DNA of 64,000 nt from Aporrectodea caliginosa (lineage: Eukaryota; Annelida; Clitellata; Crassiclitellata; Lumbricidae): assembly GCA_020284085.1 (NCBI GenBank), contig JACEVL010000831.1, positions 1-64,000 of the forward strand. The letters run 5' to 3'. Below the pieces are notes generated by a model. It did not search any database, had not been told where the DNA came from, and saw only the letters and a list, made by a program, of their open reading frames with translations. Positions 49,435-55,609 of the stretch are shown here, piece by piece (the first letter of the stretch is position 1; each line of letters opens with the position of its first letter). Made by a program: the position numbers and the translations under genes.

Positions 49435-51806
49435 TGTGTTTGTATTTGTTTGTAACTATGCAAATGCACACCTAAATACTATTTACATAACATCTATCCT
49501 AATAAAGATGCTAATACACTCGGCCTATAAATAAGCCCAAGGACAATGCTAATTAGTAATTAGCTAAGTAGAGCCAATTACAACCGCAGTATCCTACAAG
49601 CCCATAGGCCACAAAAGACACAGTAACAGCCCAACAGCCACACCTGAAGACTCACAGGTGTACAAAAGCAGATAAACAACAAGACACACACACACATACA
49701 TTACGACCATGAAGGCCAGAGGGTCAGTGTGGCCTAAAGGCATCTGATTCCGATAAGAATTAGATTTATCAGCAGACGACATTTCTAAACTTAGAATGTT
49801 CGTTTGCTGGCCACTGTTTATGCTCTGCAGACGGATTCCCTCCCGTCAGTACACACAAATCGGGAAGCAAGGCCCTAATCTTGTTGTATTTTCCCCTAGG
49901 CTGTCTCTAAAGAGCCTCTGGATCCTTTGAGTGGTCTCTGCTATTTGAAATGGAGAGAGCAGATCTCCGAACTAAGACCCGAAATCAATCGGTCGACACG
50001 ATACTGCTCAGACAGCAGCCATACGGCCATACGAAGTCTTTCCTTATAAACACAAATGAAACGGTAGTATACCAAGTAGATAAGTAGCTGATAGGTTATA
50101 ATGCTCGCCTAGTAATGCGGAGAGTATGGGTTCAACTTGTTTAAGCCTGCTCTCATATGGTTACCATGTAGGGACCTTGAGCAAGTCTTTCACTCACAAA
50201 TGCTCAGCACAATCCACTGAAGCTTGGGCATTAGATAGTGTGGCTTAATAACTACTACCACTACCAATACCTTACCTTAGACCTTAGTCCTTCCCGTGCA
50301 GGACTGCACGTCAGGCAACGCAGTTTTTCCATTCTTCCCTGTCCTTCGCCACCTCGATAGCATCCTCCACCGTCATCTGACTCATCTCCAGGCATCTCAG
50401 GTCCTCTCGAACAGTTATGAGTTGAATTAATTTTCTGCATTGTTTCTGTTGCTAGCTGTTTTTTACCTGGGTGGGTCGCAAACCCACCGCAGAACCCTAC
50501 CACTACCACTACTACTAATAATAATAATAACAACAATAATAATAATAAATAAGTAATAAATAAAAATAATAACAGAAGTTGACAAGTCTTCTTGGCCCAC
50601 TTCTGGGACAGACTCTAACGGAAGCAAAGTGCGTGTAACGCCCTGTAGATGTAAATCAGGAGCGGCATATCTGCCCATCCCGGAAACGACTATTCTGCGA
50701 ACTGAGACTAGAATTAGATGAGCAATTACCTCGACGTCATCCCTTTTCATCCGTGTGCCCGGCCGACTGACAAAGATATCGTCGACGTCAATTAGGATGT
50801 ATCGATCGAGGGAGATGCTAAGCTTCCCGTGCGACAGATACGACAGAGTGTCAAGAAAGAGCAGCTTGTGCAGCCAGAAGTTCAGTCCGTTTCCGAAGAG
50901 CATCCGCTGGATTCCATCGAACACACCGCGGTCATACATTACGGGAATGTAGCGAATCTCTTCCAGGAGGTCTCCGTTAGCGTGGATATCCGTGTCTCCA
51001 TTTGTGCTCATTTTCGCCCATGCCAAGGGTTCGTAAGTCGAATGGTTTCCGACGAAAACCGTCCATTCGTCAGACGGTAAGATCCCGTGGGCGACCTCGC
51101 TGGCCCGTGTGACCCGTAGGACCGGGGAACTTGGGTTGACCTCGTAGTTTCGTAAAGACAGCTTGGTGTGGACGAACAGCGGGAAGTCCCTGACCTGCGC
51201 GTTGTAGAGGGCCTCATCCGGATGGGCAAACGCGATTATTCCCACGTTGTAATCGCGACAGTACTTGTCCAATAACTGTCTGTTCCAGTTATCCATATTC
51301 AAGTACGATTCGAGGCGCTCGAAGATGATCACTCCGAACTTCCCCTTGTCCGAGTGCGTCAGAGACGGAAGACTTTTCCCTGCCAGCGCCATCTTGTAGC
51401 TGATTCGGTTCGCCTCGAGTATGACCACAAGGTCCTGGCCGAACGCGGTGTACAGCGTCTCTGCGAGGATCAGAACCCTGTTGTCGATCCGCAGCTGTTG
51501 CGCCGGACTTACGTGGTTGTTGACGCTGTTGGCGTAGTCCGCGTCACGGACGCGGCACTGGAGCGTCGGATGTGGAGGAACGTGGAGTGGAGAGTTGAAG
51601 CTCGTGACGTAGTAGGAGAGGAAGATGAGGGAGGTGACGCTGAGGATGAGCAGCACGAGGAAGCCTTTCGTGATCGTCGGGCGCCGCACGACGAACCACC
51701 GCGTAACGTAGGCTGCCATCCTCTCGAGGGGACTGGAACTGGTGACCACGATGAGACTGGGACTGGTGTGCAGGGAGGGCGTCTGCTGAAGAGGTGTCAC
51801 CTTCAT
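23884..51806 (-). CDS. NDST: Heparan sulfate N-deacetylase/N-sulfotransferase
   Basis: Twelve minus-strand coding exons join in frame to 2,718 bp (905 residues; human NDST1 has 882). Every intron is GT-AG. The enzyme removes acetyl from GlcNAc and sulfates the freed amine in nascent heparan sulfate, using PAPS, in the Golgi. Residues 1-47 are cytosolic and basic near the membrane, 48-68 form a type II signal anchor, and the lumenal deacetylase half follows. It includes DVDDIF (340-345) and [10 protein letters not shown] (411-420). The sulfotransferase half has the 5'-PAPS loop GPQKTGTTAL (catalytic Lys637), [11 protein letters not shown], the 3'-phosphate site ARRAYSWYQ and the C-terminal [13 protein letters not shown]. 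All catalytic motifs I know of are present. Start at Met1 (51806); Met30 is an alternative. Paralogue number (NDST1-4) cannot be assigned; invertebrates commonly have one. Confidence 0.97.
24525..24634 (-). CDS. NDST: NDST exon 11
   Basis: Acceptor GTGTTTAG, donor GTAAGC, phase 2 at its 3' end. Encodes [20 protein letters not shown] and [15 protein letters not shown] (residues 796-832), the conserved sulfotransferase helix region. Confidence 0.96.
24840..25065 (-). mobile_element. Decayed tRNA-derived SINE in NDST intron 10
   Basis: Minus-strand head CCAGTTAGATACATTGGTTA is followed by GAGCATAG and, downstream, GCGGTTCACTTCC, a degenerate B-box. The body has GGTCCTTGCTCAGGCACC, related to SINE family 1. 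Confidence 0.55.
25531..25701 (-). CDS. NDST: NDST exon 10
   Basis: Acceptor TTCTTTTCAG, donor GTCAGC, phase 0 at both ends. Encodes [19 protein letters not shown] through [11 protein letters not shown] (residues 739-795), a highly conserved sulfotransferase segment. Confidence 0.97.
25858..26850 (+). mobile_element. Non-LTR retrotransposon fragment in NDST intron 9
   Basis: The plus-strand frame (antisense to NDST) shows [30 protein letters not shown] (the catalytic YADD), [16 protein letters not shown] and [16 protein letters not shown]. After a frame change comes [20 protein letters not shown] and [15 protein letters not shown] with a stop near 26747. It is a 5'-truncated reverse transcriptase with C-terminus and at least two frameshifts. 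The family differs from the LINE copies at 18170, 21787 and 55610. AT-rich 3' end around 26830-26870. Confidence 0.88.
27459..27633 (-). CDS. NDST: NDST exon 9
   Basis: Acceptor TTGTCATGCAG, donor GTGAGT. Encodes [28 protein letters not shown] and [15 protein letters not shown] (residues 680-738). Contains the 3'-phosphosulfate-binding serine region of the sulfotransferase. Confidence 0.97.
28288..28411 (-). CDS. NDST: NDST exon 8
   Basis: Acceptor GCTTACTTAG, donor GTTCGT. Encodes [19 protein letters not shown] and [17 protein letters not shown] (residues 639-680). It completes the PAPS loop begun in exon 7. Confidence 0.97.
28734..28830 (-). CDS. NDST: NDST exon 7
   Basis: Acceptor GATGTTTAAG, donor GTTGGT. 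Encodes [20 protein letters not shown] then [13 protein letters not shown] (residues 607-639), including the catalytic lysine of the 5'-PAPS loop. Confidence 0.96.
28862..29300. repeat. 20-bp minisatellite in NDST intron 6
   Basis: From about 29126 to 29250 the unit ACTCAAATTCTGTATTCATG recurs six to seven times with 1-4 differences. Flanking sequence (28862-29125) is AT-rich and unremarkable. Confidence 0.88.
29870..30122 (+). mobile_element. tRNA-derived SINE (family 2) in NDST intron 6
   Basis: The head ATGGTGATGGTTGAATGGTA resembles an A-box, and GTGAGTTCAATACCC is in B-box position. The body contains CCTAACAGGCTGCCA and CTGTGGTTTGTCAG and ends AATAAATGAATATTATT. The same body words occur in the SINE at 38603-38862, and the head resembles that at 45655-45833. 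Confidence 0.78.
31165..31470 (+). mobile_element. LINE C-terminal fragment in NDST intron 6
   Basis: The plus-strand frame around 31262-31345 reads [20 protein letters not shown] followed by LDLFAPF and a stop. This is the conserved C-terminal end of non-LTR reverse transcriptase ORFs. The remainder is decayed and boundaries are uncertain. Confidence 0.6.
31540..31682. repeat. (AAT)n microsatellite, interrupted
   Basis: AATAAT units with ATTATT inversions near the right end, immediately downstream of NDST exon 6. Confidence 0.92.
31704..31886 (-). CDS. NDST: NDST exon 6
   Basis: Acceptor TTTCTGTCCAG, donor GTAAGA, phase 0 at both ends. Encodes [20 protein letters not shown] through [18 protein letters not shown] (residues 546-606), the end of the deacetylase part and the linker to the sulfotransferase. 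Confidence 0.97.
32589..32826 (-). mobile_element. tRNA-derived SINE with LINE-like tail, NDST intron 5
   Basis: On the minus strand: GGCGCGGTGGTTTAGGGTAT (A-box region), GGGTTGCGGGTTCGAATCCA (perfect B-box GGTTCGAATCC), a body with GGGCAAGTCCTTCACTCGC, and a 3' end GGGGCGCTATAACAAGTGTT followed by (ATACA)n. The 3' end resembles the GGGGCGCTATATAAAT end of the LINE at 55610-57352. Confidence 0.88.
32836..32992 (-). mobile_element. Second tRNA-derived SINE, distinct type
   Basis: Minus-strand GGTGATGCATTGGGGAGAAC is followed by GGATCCGGGTTCGCTTCCCG, a good B-box in the expected spacing. The body TCGGATTATCAGAGATTAAT is unlike the neighbouring SINE. It abuts the preceding SINE and ends in TTGTATTG-type sequence. 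Confidence 0.7.
33026..33393. mobile_element. hAT MITE (family A), 368 bp
   Basis: Ends CAGGCCCACCGACAG and CTCTCGGCGGGCCTG, flanked by a perfect 8-bp duplication CTTGGGAG (33018-33025, 33394-33401). Interior nearly identical to 8930-9268, with longer T and C runs and a duplicated CATCATAAACTTTGTATAT segment. It lies in NDST intron 5, inside a LINE remnant. Confidence 0.95.
33647..34101. mobile_element. MITE with GGGGCCGTCCATAAAGTACG ends, 3-bp TSD
   Basis: Left end GGGGCCGTCCATAAAGTACG and right end GTACTTTATGGGCGGCCCC are inverted repeats. Both arms continue with CCCCCTGTCACAAACTGTCA. TAG occurs on both sides (33644-33646, 34102-34104), suggesting a 3-bp duplication. It splits a LINE tail whose two halves rejoin when it is removed. 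Superfamily is not certain; PIF/Harbinger-like elements also make 3-bp duplications. Confidence 0.8.
34180..34255 (+). mobile_element. LINE tail relic
   Basis: TTGGGCTGGGAGCACCTCTG then GGGGCACTATAAAACTGCTC parallels the 3' UTR of the LINE at 55610-57352. Confidence 0.5.
34307..34435 (-). CDS. NDST: NDST exon 5
   Basis: Acceptor GTTTCTTTAG, donor GTCAGT, phase 0. Encodes [19 protein letters not shown] and [12 protein letters not shown] (residues 503-545), part of the deacetylase domain. Confidence 0.97.
34537..34916. mobile_element. hAT-type MITE in NDST intron 4, 380 bp
   Basis: Ends CATAGAACGAG and CTCGTTCTATG are perfect inverted repeats over 11 bases. A perfect 8-bp duplication GATAAAGC flanks the element (34529-34536, 34917-34924). 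The interior has ACGAATATT words near both ends in palindromic arrangement. No coding capacity. Confidence 0.92.
34925..36152. other. NDST intron 4, unique part
   Basis: Includes a GATGGAC/GGACGGA-like short tandem stretch (35340-35412) and a degenerate series of CATAGGA...GACCATTACAA units between about 35910 and 36070. No gene. Confidence 0.6.
36153..36338 (-). CDS. NDST: NDST exon 4
   Basis: Acceptor TTGCTTGCAG, donor GTCAGA, phase 0. Encodes [20 protein letters not shown] and [14 protein letters not shown] ... GFIHRDIM (residues 441-502), the most conserved deacetylase segment with the [13 protein letters not shown] motif. Confidence 0.98.
36620..36784. other. NDST intron 3, nothing seen
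   Basis: Unique AT-rich sequence between exon 4 and the SINE. Confidence 0.5.
36791..37018 (-). mobile_element. tRNA-derived SINE (family 1) in NDST intron 3
   Basis: Minus-strand head GGCATGGTAGCCAATTGGTT and GAGTGCTCAGCC, then ACGGGTTTGAGTC in B-box position. The body GGGACTTTGAGCAATTCCTT matches the SINE at 21340-21533. Tail (TTGTA)n at 36791-36815. Confidence 0.8.
37719..37834 (-). CDS. NDST: NDST exon 3
   Basis: Acceptor GTTTCATAG, donor GTTCGT. Encodes [18 protein letters not shown] then [20 protein letters not shown] (residues 402-440). The HxxxH in [10 protein letters not shown] is the predicted metal-site region of the deacetylase; this assignment comes from family knowledge. Confidence 0.96.
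37872..38326. repeat. Compound ATT/ACT/ATA repeat, about 455 bp
   Basis: Interleaved ATT, ACT and ATA triplets with reverse-complement AAT patches, ending in a pure (ATT)n run (38270-38325). Located in NDST intron 2 next to exon 3. Confidence 0.95.
38603..38862 (+). mobile_element. tRNA-derived SINE (family 2) in NDST intron 2
   Basis: Head GGGAGGATAGTTAAATGGTA, B-box GCGGTTCGATACC, body with GTGCCTAACAGGCTGCCA and CTGTGGTTTGTCAG, end CAATAAACACGAATATTATT. Body and tail match the SINE at 29870-30122; head and B-box match that at 45655-45833. Confidence 0.85.
39210..39300. repeat. 17-bp minisatellite in NDST intron 2
   Basis: Five tandem copies of CATCATACCCTATGTGG with a few substitutions. 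Confidence 0.92.
39301..40539. other. NDST intron 2, no gene seen
   Basis: Unique sequence; open frames at 39500-39890 (minus) show no recognisable domain. Confidence 0.5.
40540..40800 (+). mobile_element. LINE C-terminal relic with internal duplication
   Basis: The plus frame reads [19 protein letters not shown] then LKSICF, resembling the WNNLPxxLR...F(K)xxLK end of non-LTR ORFs. The stretch from CCCTATGCAGCAAACAT to the AACAGATA/GCAGTAC region occurs twice in tandem (about 40621-40709 and 40710-40790). Confidence 0.45.
41863..41989 (-). CDS. NDST: NDST exon 2
   Basis: Acceptor TTCTGTTACAG, donor GTAGGA, phase 1 at its 3' end. Encodes [19 protein letters not shown] and [20 protein letters not shown] (residues 360-402), deacetylase domain. 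Confidence 0.97.
42225..42274. repeat. (TA)n microsatellite
   Basis: About 50 bases of pure TA in NDST intron 1. Confidence 0.95.
42855..43150 (+). mobile_element. tRNA-derived SINE in NDST intron 1
   Basis: Head GCTAATCTGATTAGCTGCTG with ACTGTCAG, B-box-like AGAGGTTTAAATCCTGCC, and a body with GGAGGTGGCTGGCCACTCCC and GCCAAGAAAATTAAGTTG. A similar body fragment occurs at about 59400-59530. Confidence 0.6.
43298..43366. repeat. (ATAC)n and (ATC)n microsatellites
   Basis: ATACATAC run followed by ATCATCATC. Confidence 0.9.
44040..44245 (-). mobile_element. Possible LINE C-terminal relic
   Basis: Minus-strand translation gives [17 protein letters not shown], like the basic RGRPRxxW motif at the end of many non-LTR ORFs, then [13 protein letters not shown]. 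The rest of the ORF is not recognisable. Confidence 0.35.
44281..45640. other. NDST intron 1, no gene seen
   Basis: AT-rich. Scattered GAGAATAAGTATG-like words between 44420 and 44660 suggest a very decayed tandem repeat. Confidence 0.45.
45655..45833 (-). mobile_element. tRNA-derived SINE (family 2) in NDST intron 1
   Basis: Minus-strand head GGGGAGATGGTTGAATGGTA then ACTCGC, B-box CTGGTTCGATACC, body GGTTCAGTCAGCCTTCAACT. The head is close to those at 29870 and 38603. Confidence 0.82.
45955..46035 (+). mobile_element. LINE tail relic
   Basis: GCTGTGAGCGGCACTATATA followed by a short (CATTA)n tail matches the 3' ends of the CR1/L2-like copies. Confidence 0.5.
46632..47000. repeat. 30-bp direct repeats flanking a 309-bp insert
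   Basis: Bases 46632-46661 and 46971-47000 are identical (TGTGGGGTGTGCATACATGT then ATGCATGTAC). The insert between them starts TAGGGAACAACCGGGTAG, a hAT-like start, and has ACCGGGTACGAG and CCGGATCCGGGTAC words. No matching inverted end is present at the right. Confidence 0.85.
47335..47930. other. CpG-rich segment in NDST intron 1
   Basis: Opens with GGCGGCGGCGGCG and keeps frequent CpG to about 47930, unlike the AT-rich surroundings. It contains a direct repeat of CCAATTACCGTAACT (around 47677-47708). No coding signal. It might be an internal promoter or a transposon remnant. Confidence 0.4.
48307..48814. mobile_element. hAT MITE in NDST intron 1, 508 bp
   Basis: Left end TAGTGTTGTTTTAGTT and right end (reverse complement) TAGTGTTTTAGTTAATG are inverted repeats that fit the hAT YARNG start. 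A perfect 8-bp duplication GCCACCAG flanks it (48299-48306, 48815-48822). Both arms are rich in TTTTAGTTTTAGTT words. Confidence 0.93.
49245..49440. repeat. (ATTC)n and (GT)n microsatellites
   Basis: Short ATTC run at 49248-49268 and a GTGTGT run at about 49381-49440, separated by unique sequence. Confidence 0.85.
50080..50245 (+). mobile_element. tRNA-derived SINE (family 1) in NDST intron 1
   Basis: Head GTAGCTGATAGGTTATAATG, a B-box-like TATGGGTTCAACTTG, and body TAGGGACCTTGAGCAAGTC shared with the SINEs at 21340 and 36791. Confidence 0.72.
50511..50566. repeat. (AAT)n-type microsatellite
   Basis: ACTACTAATAATAATAAC run in NDST intron 1 near exon 1. Confidence 0.85.
50730..51806 (-). CDS. 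NDST: NDST exon 1 (signal anchor, N-terminal lumenal part)
   Basis: A single 1,077-bp exon for residues 1-359, donor GTAATT, phase 0. It contains the basic flank RRPTITK (41-47), a transmembrane helix (about 48-68), then [70 protein letters not shown] and [13 protein letters not shown]. Start chosen at Met1 (51806-51804), but Met30 sits just before the anchor and would give a length closer to family norm. An AG at the end of TTCAGAGCAG directly before the ATG could be a splice acceptor for a non-coding 5' exon. Confidence 0.96.
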
Positions 51807-52655
51807 CTGCTCTGAATTCAGGAGAAGGTTTCAGACAAACACGAAAGTACGACAGTCGCCGAATTCCAGAGCGTCATCAGAATGATGACGAGAGTAGTAA
51901 TCGAGATTCGATTTGGCTGATAAAATTAGGAATTATGGAGCGGTGGGTGGATTCGGTGTGGTTGGCGGCATCTCAGGAGTATAGGGGATTTGTATAAGAT
52001 GCTAATGGGGAAGACTTGAACGCATTTTGGATATTCCAAGACTGGTAGTTAAAGTCTCTTCTATGCTGGCAATCGATTGTCTGCTTCCAGTTTTTCTTCC
52101 CGTGCAACATTGAGAAAGCATGACGCTCCACTGGACACAACCAACATCCTACAACAAGAACACAAATTACCATTACTATTATGTTTTTTTAAATATAAAA
52201 TTCTTGCTTTCATTTGAAGCAAGTTTCAATATGTACAGCTGTTGGAAACAAAAACGATAACCACTGCTGCTAGCTAATTTACTGAAGACAGTTCAGTGAG
52301 TAATAGGAGCAATGGCAGCGATATTGTACATGTACCTTATGCATACATTGGGTGTGAGAAAGTCACAGAATGTGTGCATCATTCTTCTCCTCTGCATTGT
52401 CTTTTTCATAGTTTGGAAGAGGCAAATTCGTTTGATCTTGTTCCAGGTACGGCTTCGTCTCGCTTAAGCCTTATCTGTTGTTGCTACTGCCTAAAGCTAA
52501 CACTGCCTCACCCACTTGAGGAACTCCTCAGTCAGTCAGGTTCGCCCATTCAATTCTCACTGGCCTTTCATTTTTCTCTCCTTCTCATACATCTGGAGGC
52601 GGATGCTGATTGCTGAGGCCAATCCAGGTGTGACCTTAATTCACAACTTCAATTA
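51807..52655. other. Region upstream of the NDST start
   Basis: Holds the 5' UTR and/or intron upstream of exon 1. I cannot place a transcription start. CpG density stays raised to about 51900. Confidence 0.4.
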
Positions 52656-52745
<90 letters not shown>

Positions 52746-52746
52746 A
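52656..52746. repeat. (TA)n microsatellite
   Basis: Long TA run with a TACATATA interruption. Confidence 0.95.
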
Positions 52747-53755
52747 CATGTGTATGACATAGATGTGTTCTATATACATAATACTAGGTCTGTTTAACAG
52801 CTGCTGATTGTGCACTAAGGGATTCAGTCTTAGGTTTAGTGTGCATTGGCTTGGAACACCTTTAATCTACTGATCTACTAATTATCTACTAACTACTAAT
52901 TGTTATTAATTACTAAGATTATGCATTTCCTTGTACTAAAGAAATAGCACTTAATACATGTAGGCTGTAGCTGTCACTAGTAGTGATACCAGCAGAAATA
53001 TTCAAATATATATATCTGACCACATAAACTACATCAGACACCCAACAGTAGTACCTGACACATAAAACACACAACAGTAGTACCTGACACATAAATTACT
53101 GCTCATTAAACAGCTGCAACAGTGTTGTATCTTTCATGCACTGAAATATTTCAAAGTATCCAGACCAATATCTCTGATCAGGTCAACTCGAAAGAACTTC
53201 AAAGTCGCCATAACGACATCTCGCTCTGTTCGCCTCCTTTCACCATCCCTTTCAAAGCGGATATTAAGAGCGCTGCTTAGTTAGGACACATTGAAAGACC
53301 TGTGATCAATCAAGCATCAGCACAAAGGCAGAGGTCCAGTCATTCAGAAATGCTTCAATAATGTCCACGGCGAACAGAAAGCTGCTTACGTATGAAATGC
53401 AGTTTCAGAAATCTGAAGAAAATGAAATTACATTGCTGGTAATCCGTGGTTGAAGCTTCGACGACAAGAATAAACTCAATTTCCTCTGCCAGATGACCCC
53501 CACAGTTTGGATTCATCACCGCTCGATAAAAGATGCTGCGCTCATCAGCTGCAACAGTCGCCAGACGCCAGATGTCACACCTCGTCCGCAGATAACCATG
53601 GTAATATCTACGAAAGAGGCGGCTTAAATTCTGGGTGATTCCTCAAAGGGAAGCAGCAGTGATTCTCTGAATTTTAAACTCTCTCGCACAAAAGTCTTGT
53701 CATTCCAATCCAATTTCTTTGCCGTCGAAGGAAATTTGTTTTCTTGCGAGGCAAT
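52747..53755. other. No gene seen
   Basis: AT-rich, then moderately CpG-containing sequence from 53200. A tandem CATAAA...ACAGTAGTACCTGACA pair is present at 53020-53098. Confidence 0.5.
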
Positions 53756-53765
53756 AGAATCGCTG

Positions 53766-53830
53766 ATTGGTTGTAGCCTTCGTGTCTGTACTTCTGTATA
53801 TATGCCCGTGCCGACCTCTCTCAGGTTGAG
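53766..53830 (+). promoter_or_regulatory. Possible core promoter (weak)
   Basis: GATTGGTTG (inverted CCAAT) at about 53766 is followed about 25 bases later by TGTATATATGCC (TATA-like). No gene is recognised downstream, so this is only a pattern match. Confidence 0.15.
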
Positions 53831-53993
53831 AGTGCCTGTAACGAGTTTCTCTTGAAGTGGAACTATTTATTATTCATGCGATTACAATTACAAAACATAC
53901 AGAATACATATACAATACATATACATATGTCATACACGTGTATATATATACAGGCCTACATATATTCATACAAGGTCTGTCACTGAGAAATCT

Positions 53994-54069
53994 ATTTCTA
54001 ATATATATATATAATATATATTAGTACATATATATATATAAATTGGAACATATATATATATATAAATTG

Positions 54070-54131
<62 letters not shown>
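53994..54131. repeat. (TA)n microsatellite cluster
   Basis: Several TA runs separated by AATTGGTACA; the last run is about 60 bases. Confidence 0.95.
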
Positions 54132-54135
<4 letters not shown>

Positions 54136-54888
54136 GCACTACATAGCACAGCACACGAACCCCAGCATACACTGTATGTTGCCTGTGCTGTGTCTCTTCT
54201 TCCTCCATCGTCCTTCCTCTTCCTCGAGACTCCTACATAGTCCAGACGTCTACTATCAACTCTGGATGGGAATCCATCGGATGGGGCCTGTGTGTTTGCG
54301 GGCGCTCACCGGTGGCGACTCTTCAAGTTATATGAACACTGCTCACTCACTGACTAGCTATTTGCTCTTAAACATTTTCACACCATTTAGTTTGGCATAT
54401 GCAGACCTTTTGCGAGGCACTTCAAAGGCACTATAGTCAGTTTTCACATACATGGATACTGGCATTTAATATATCTTTGTATAAAAATATGCATATATAC
54501 TTGTAAATAATCTGATAGTTTTCCAGATCCTTCTTTGTTCACTGATGGTTATGCAAGAAAACCCACAAGTTCCTGGAAACAATGCATCGTTTTAAGCCAA
54601 GGACTCAGAGTTTTGTCCGCTGCCTATTTTGACCAACACTAACTGCCTGGTCCACCTCAACTGACCAGGGAAAGAAGAGACAGCATTGAAGCCACAATGA
54701 CCACAAGAGATTTCTACTCTGTCATCCATCCACCAGTCCCAATGTGCAGAGGGATTTTCATATAAACACATACATGAGACATAGGTAAACATTCATTCAG
54801 ACATTCAGAAATATATACATATATACATATATACAGTGTATATGTCTACATTTATACAGTGTATATGTCTACAAGTCATATATACAGT
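54132..54888. other. No gene seen
   Basis: Unique sequence ending in a TATACAGTGTATATGTCTACA tandem-like stretch (54800-54895). Confidence 0.5.
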
Positions 54889-54896
54889 GTATATAT

Positions 54897-55347
54897 GGGG
54901 ACTGCCAACTGAAATTCCTTCAGTCCGGGCCCCTAGGCAGGGCAGTCACGGGCCTCTAAACCATCTTTAGGCTTTATGAGAAATTTTTTCAAACAAATTG
55001 AAATAATAAAAGTGCTGGTATGACCGTACGATATTATACACAGCTATGATTTATTCAGTTGTTAATTAACAACTTTAATTTTCAAATTTATGCTTTAATA
55101 TCAAAAAGCAACTTTTCTGGATTTAGCTGCAGCAGATTTGTTTATAATACCCTCATAGTTCAATGATTTTGCCAGATCATACTCGATTGCAAGAGTTGCA
55201 AGACCATTCAGTCTGTTTTGCTTCATAACATAATTTGCTTAAACTTATAATATTTTTCATAAGTTCATTGCGTTCCCAGCCTGGGCCCCTAAAAGTCACC
55301 GAGCCCCTGAGCATTTATCCCCCTGCCCCACCATCTTGGCAGGCCTG
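54897..55347. mobile_element. Diverged relative of hAT MITE family A
   Basis: Left part CCGGGCCCCTAGGCAGGGCA and right part GGGCCCCTAAAAGTCACC...GGCAGGCCTG parallel the two family-A copies (8930, 33026). The left terminus has decayed (GGGGACTGCCAACTG). Flanks are TA/GT-rich and no clean duplication can be read. The interior (about 54970-55250) is longer and unlike the other copies. Confidence 0.75.
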
Positions 55348-55355
55348 TGTGTATA

Positions 55356-55357
55356 TG

Positions 55358-55388
<31 letters not shown>

Positions 55389-55392
55389 TATA
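55356..55392. repeat. (TA)n microsatellite
   Basis: Short TA run directly after the element. Confidence 0.9.
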
Positions 55393-55609
55393 CCGGTACA
55401 CAGAAAAGTGCATACAACCAACAGGAGTACATATAAATAGAATGTACAACTGAGCACACACACAAGTAAACATGTCTCTGGATCTGGCTATTAATATAAA
55501 ATTTTTGATACCCTGCCATATATACAAGTGAAAGCACAAATGAACATATATCGTATAAATGCACAAAAAAGCAATGATAAAAATTTGTATTCACAAATGA
55601 ATATGTCAC

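Noticed and set aside
51354..51815. 153-codon plus-strand open frame opposite NDST exon 1
   Set aside because: Antisense shadow of a strongly supported coding exon.
54889..55360. Target duplication for the diverged family-A relative
   Set aside because: Both flanks are GT/TA simple sequence, so any octamer match is not informative.
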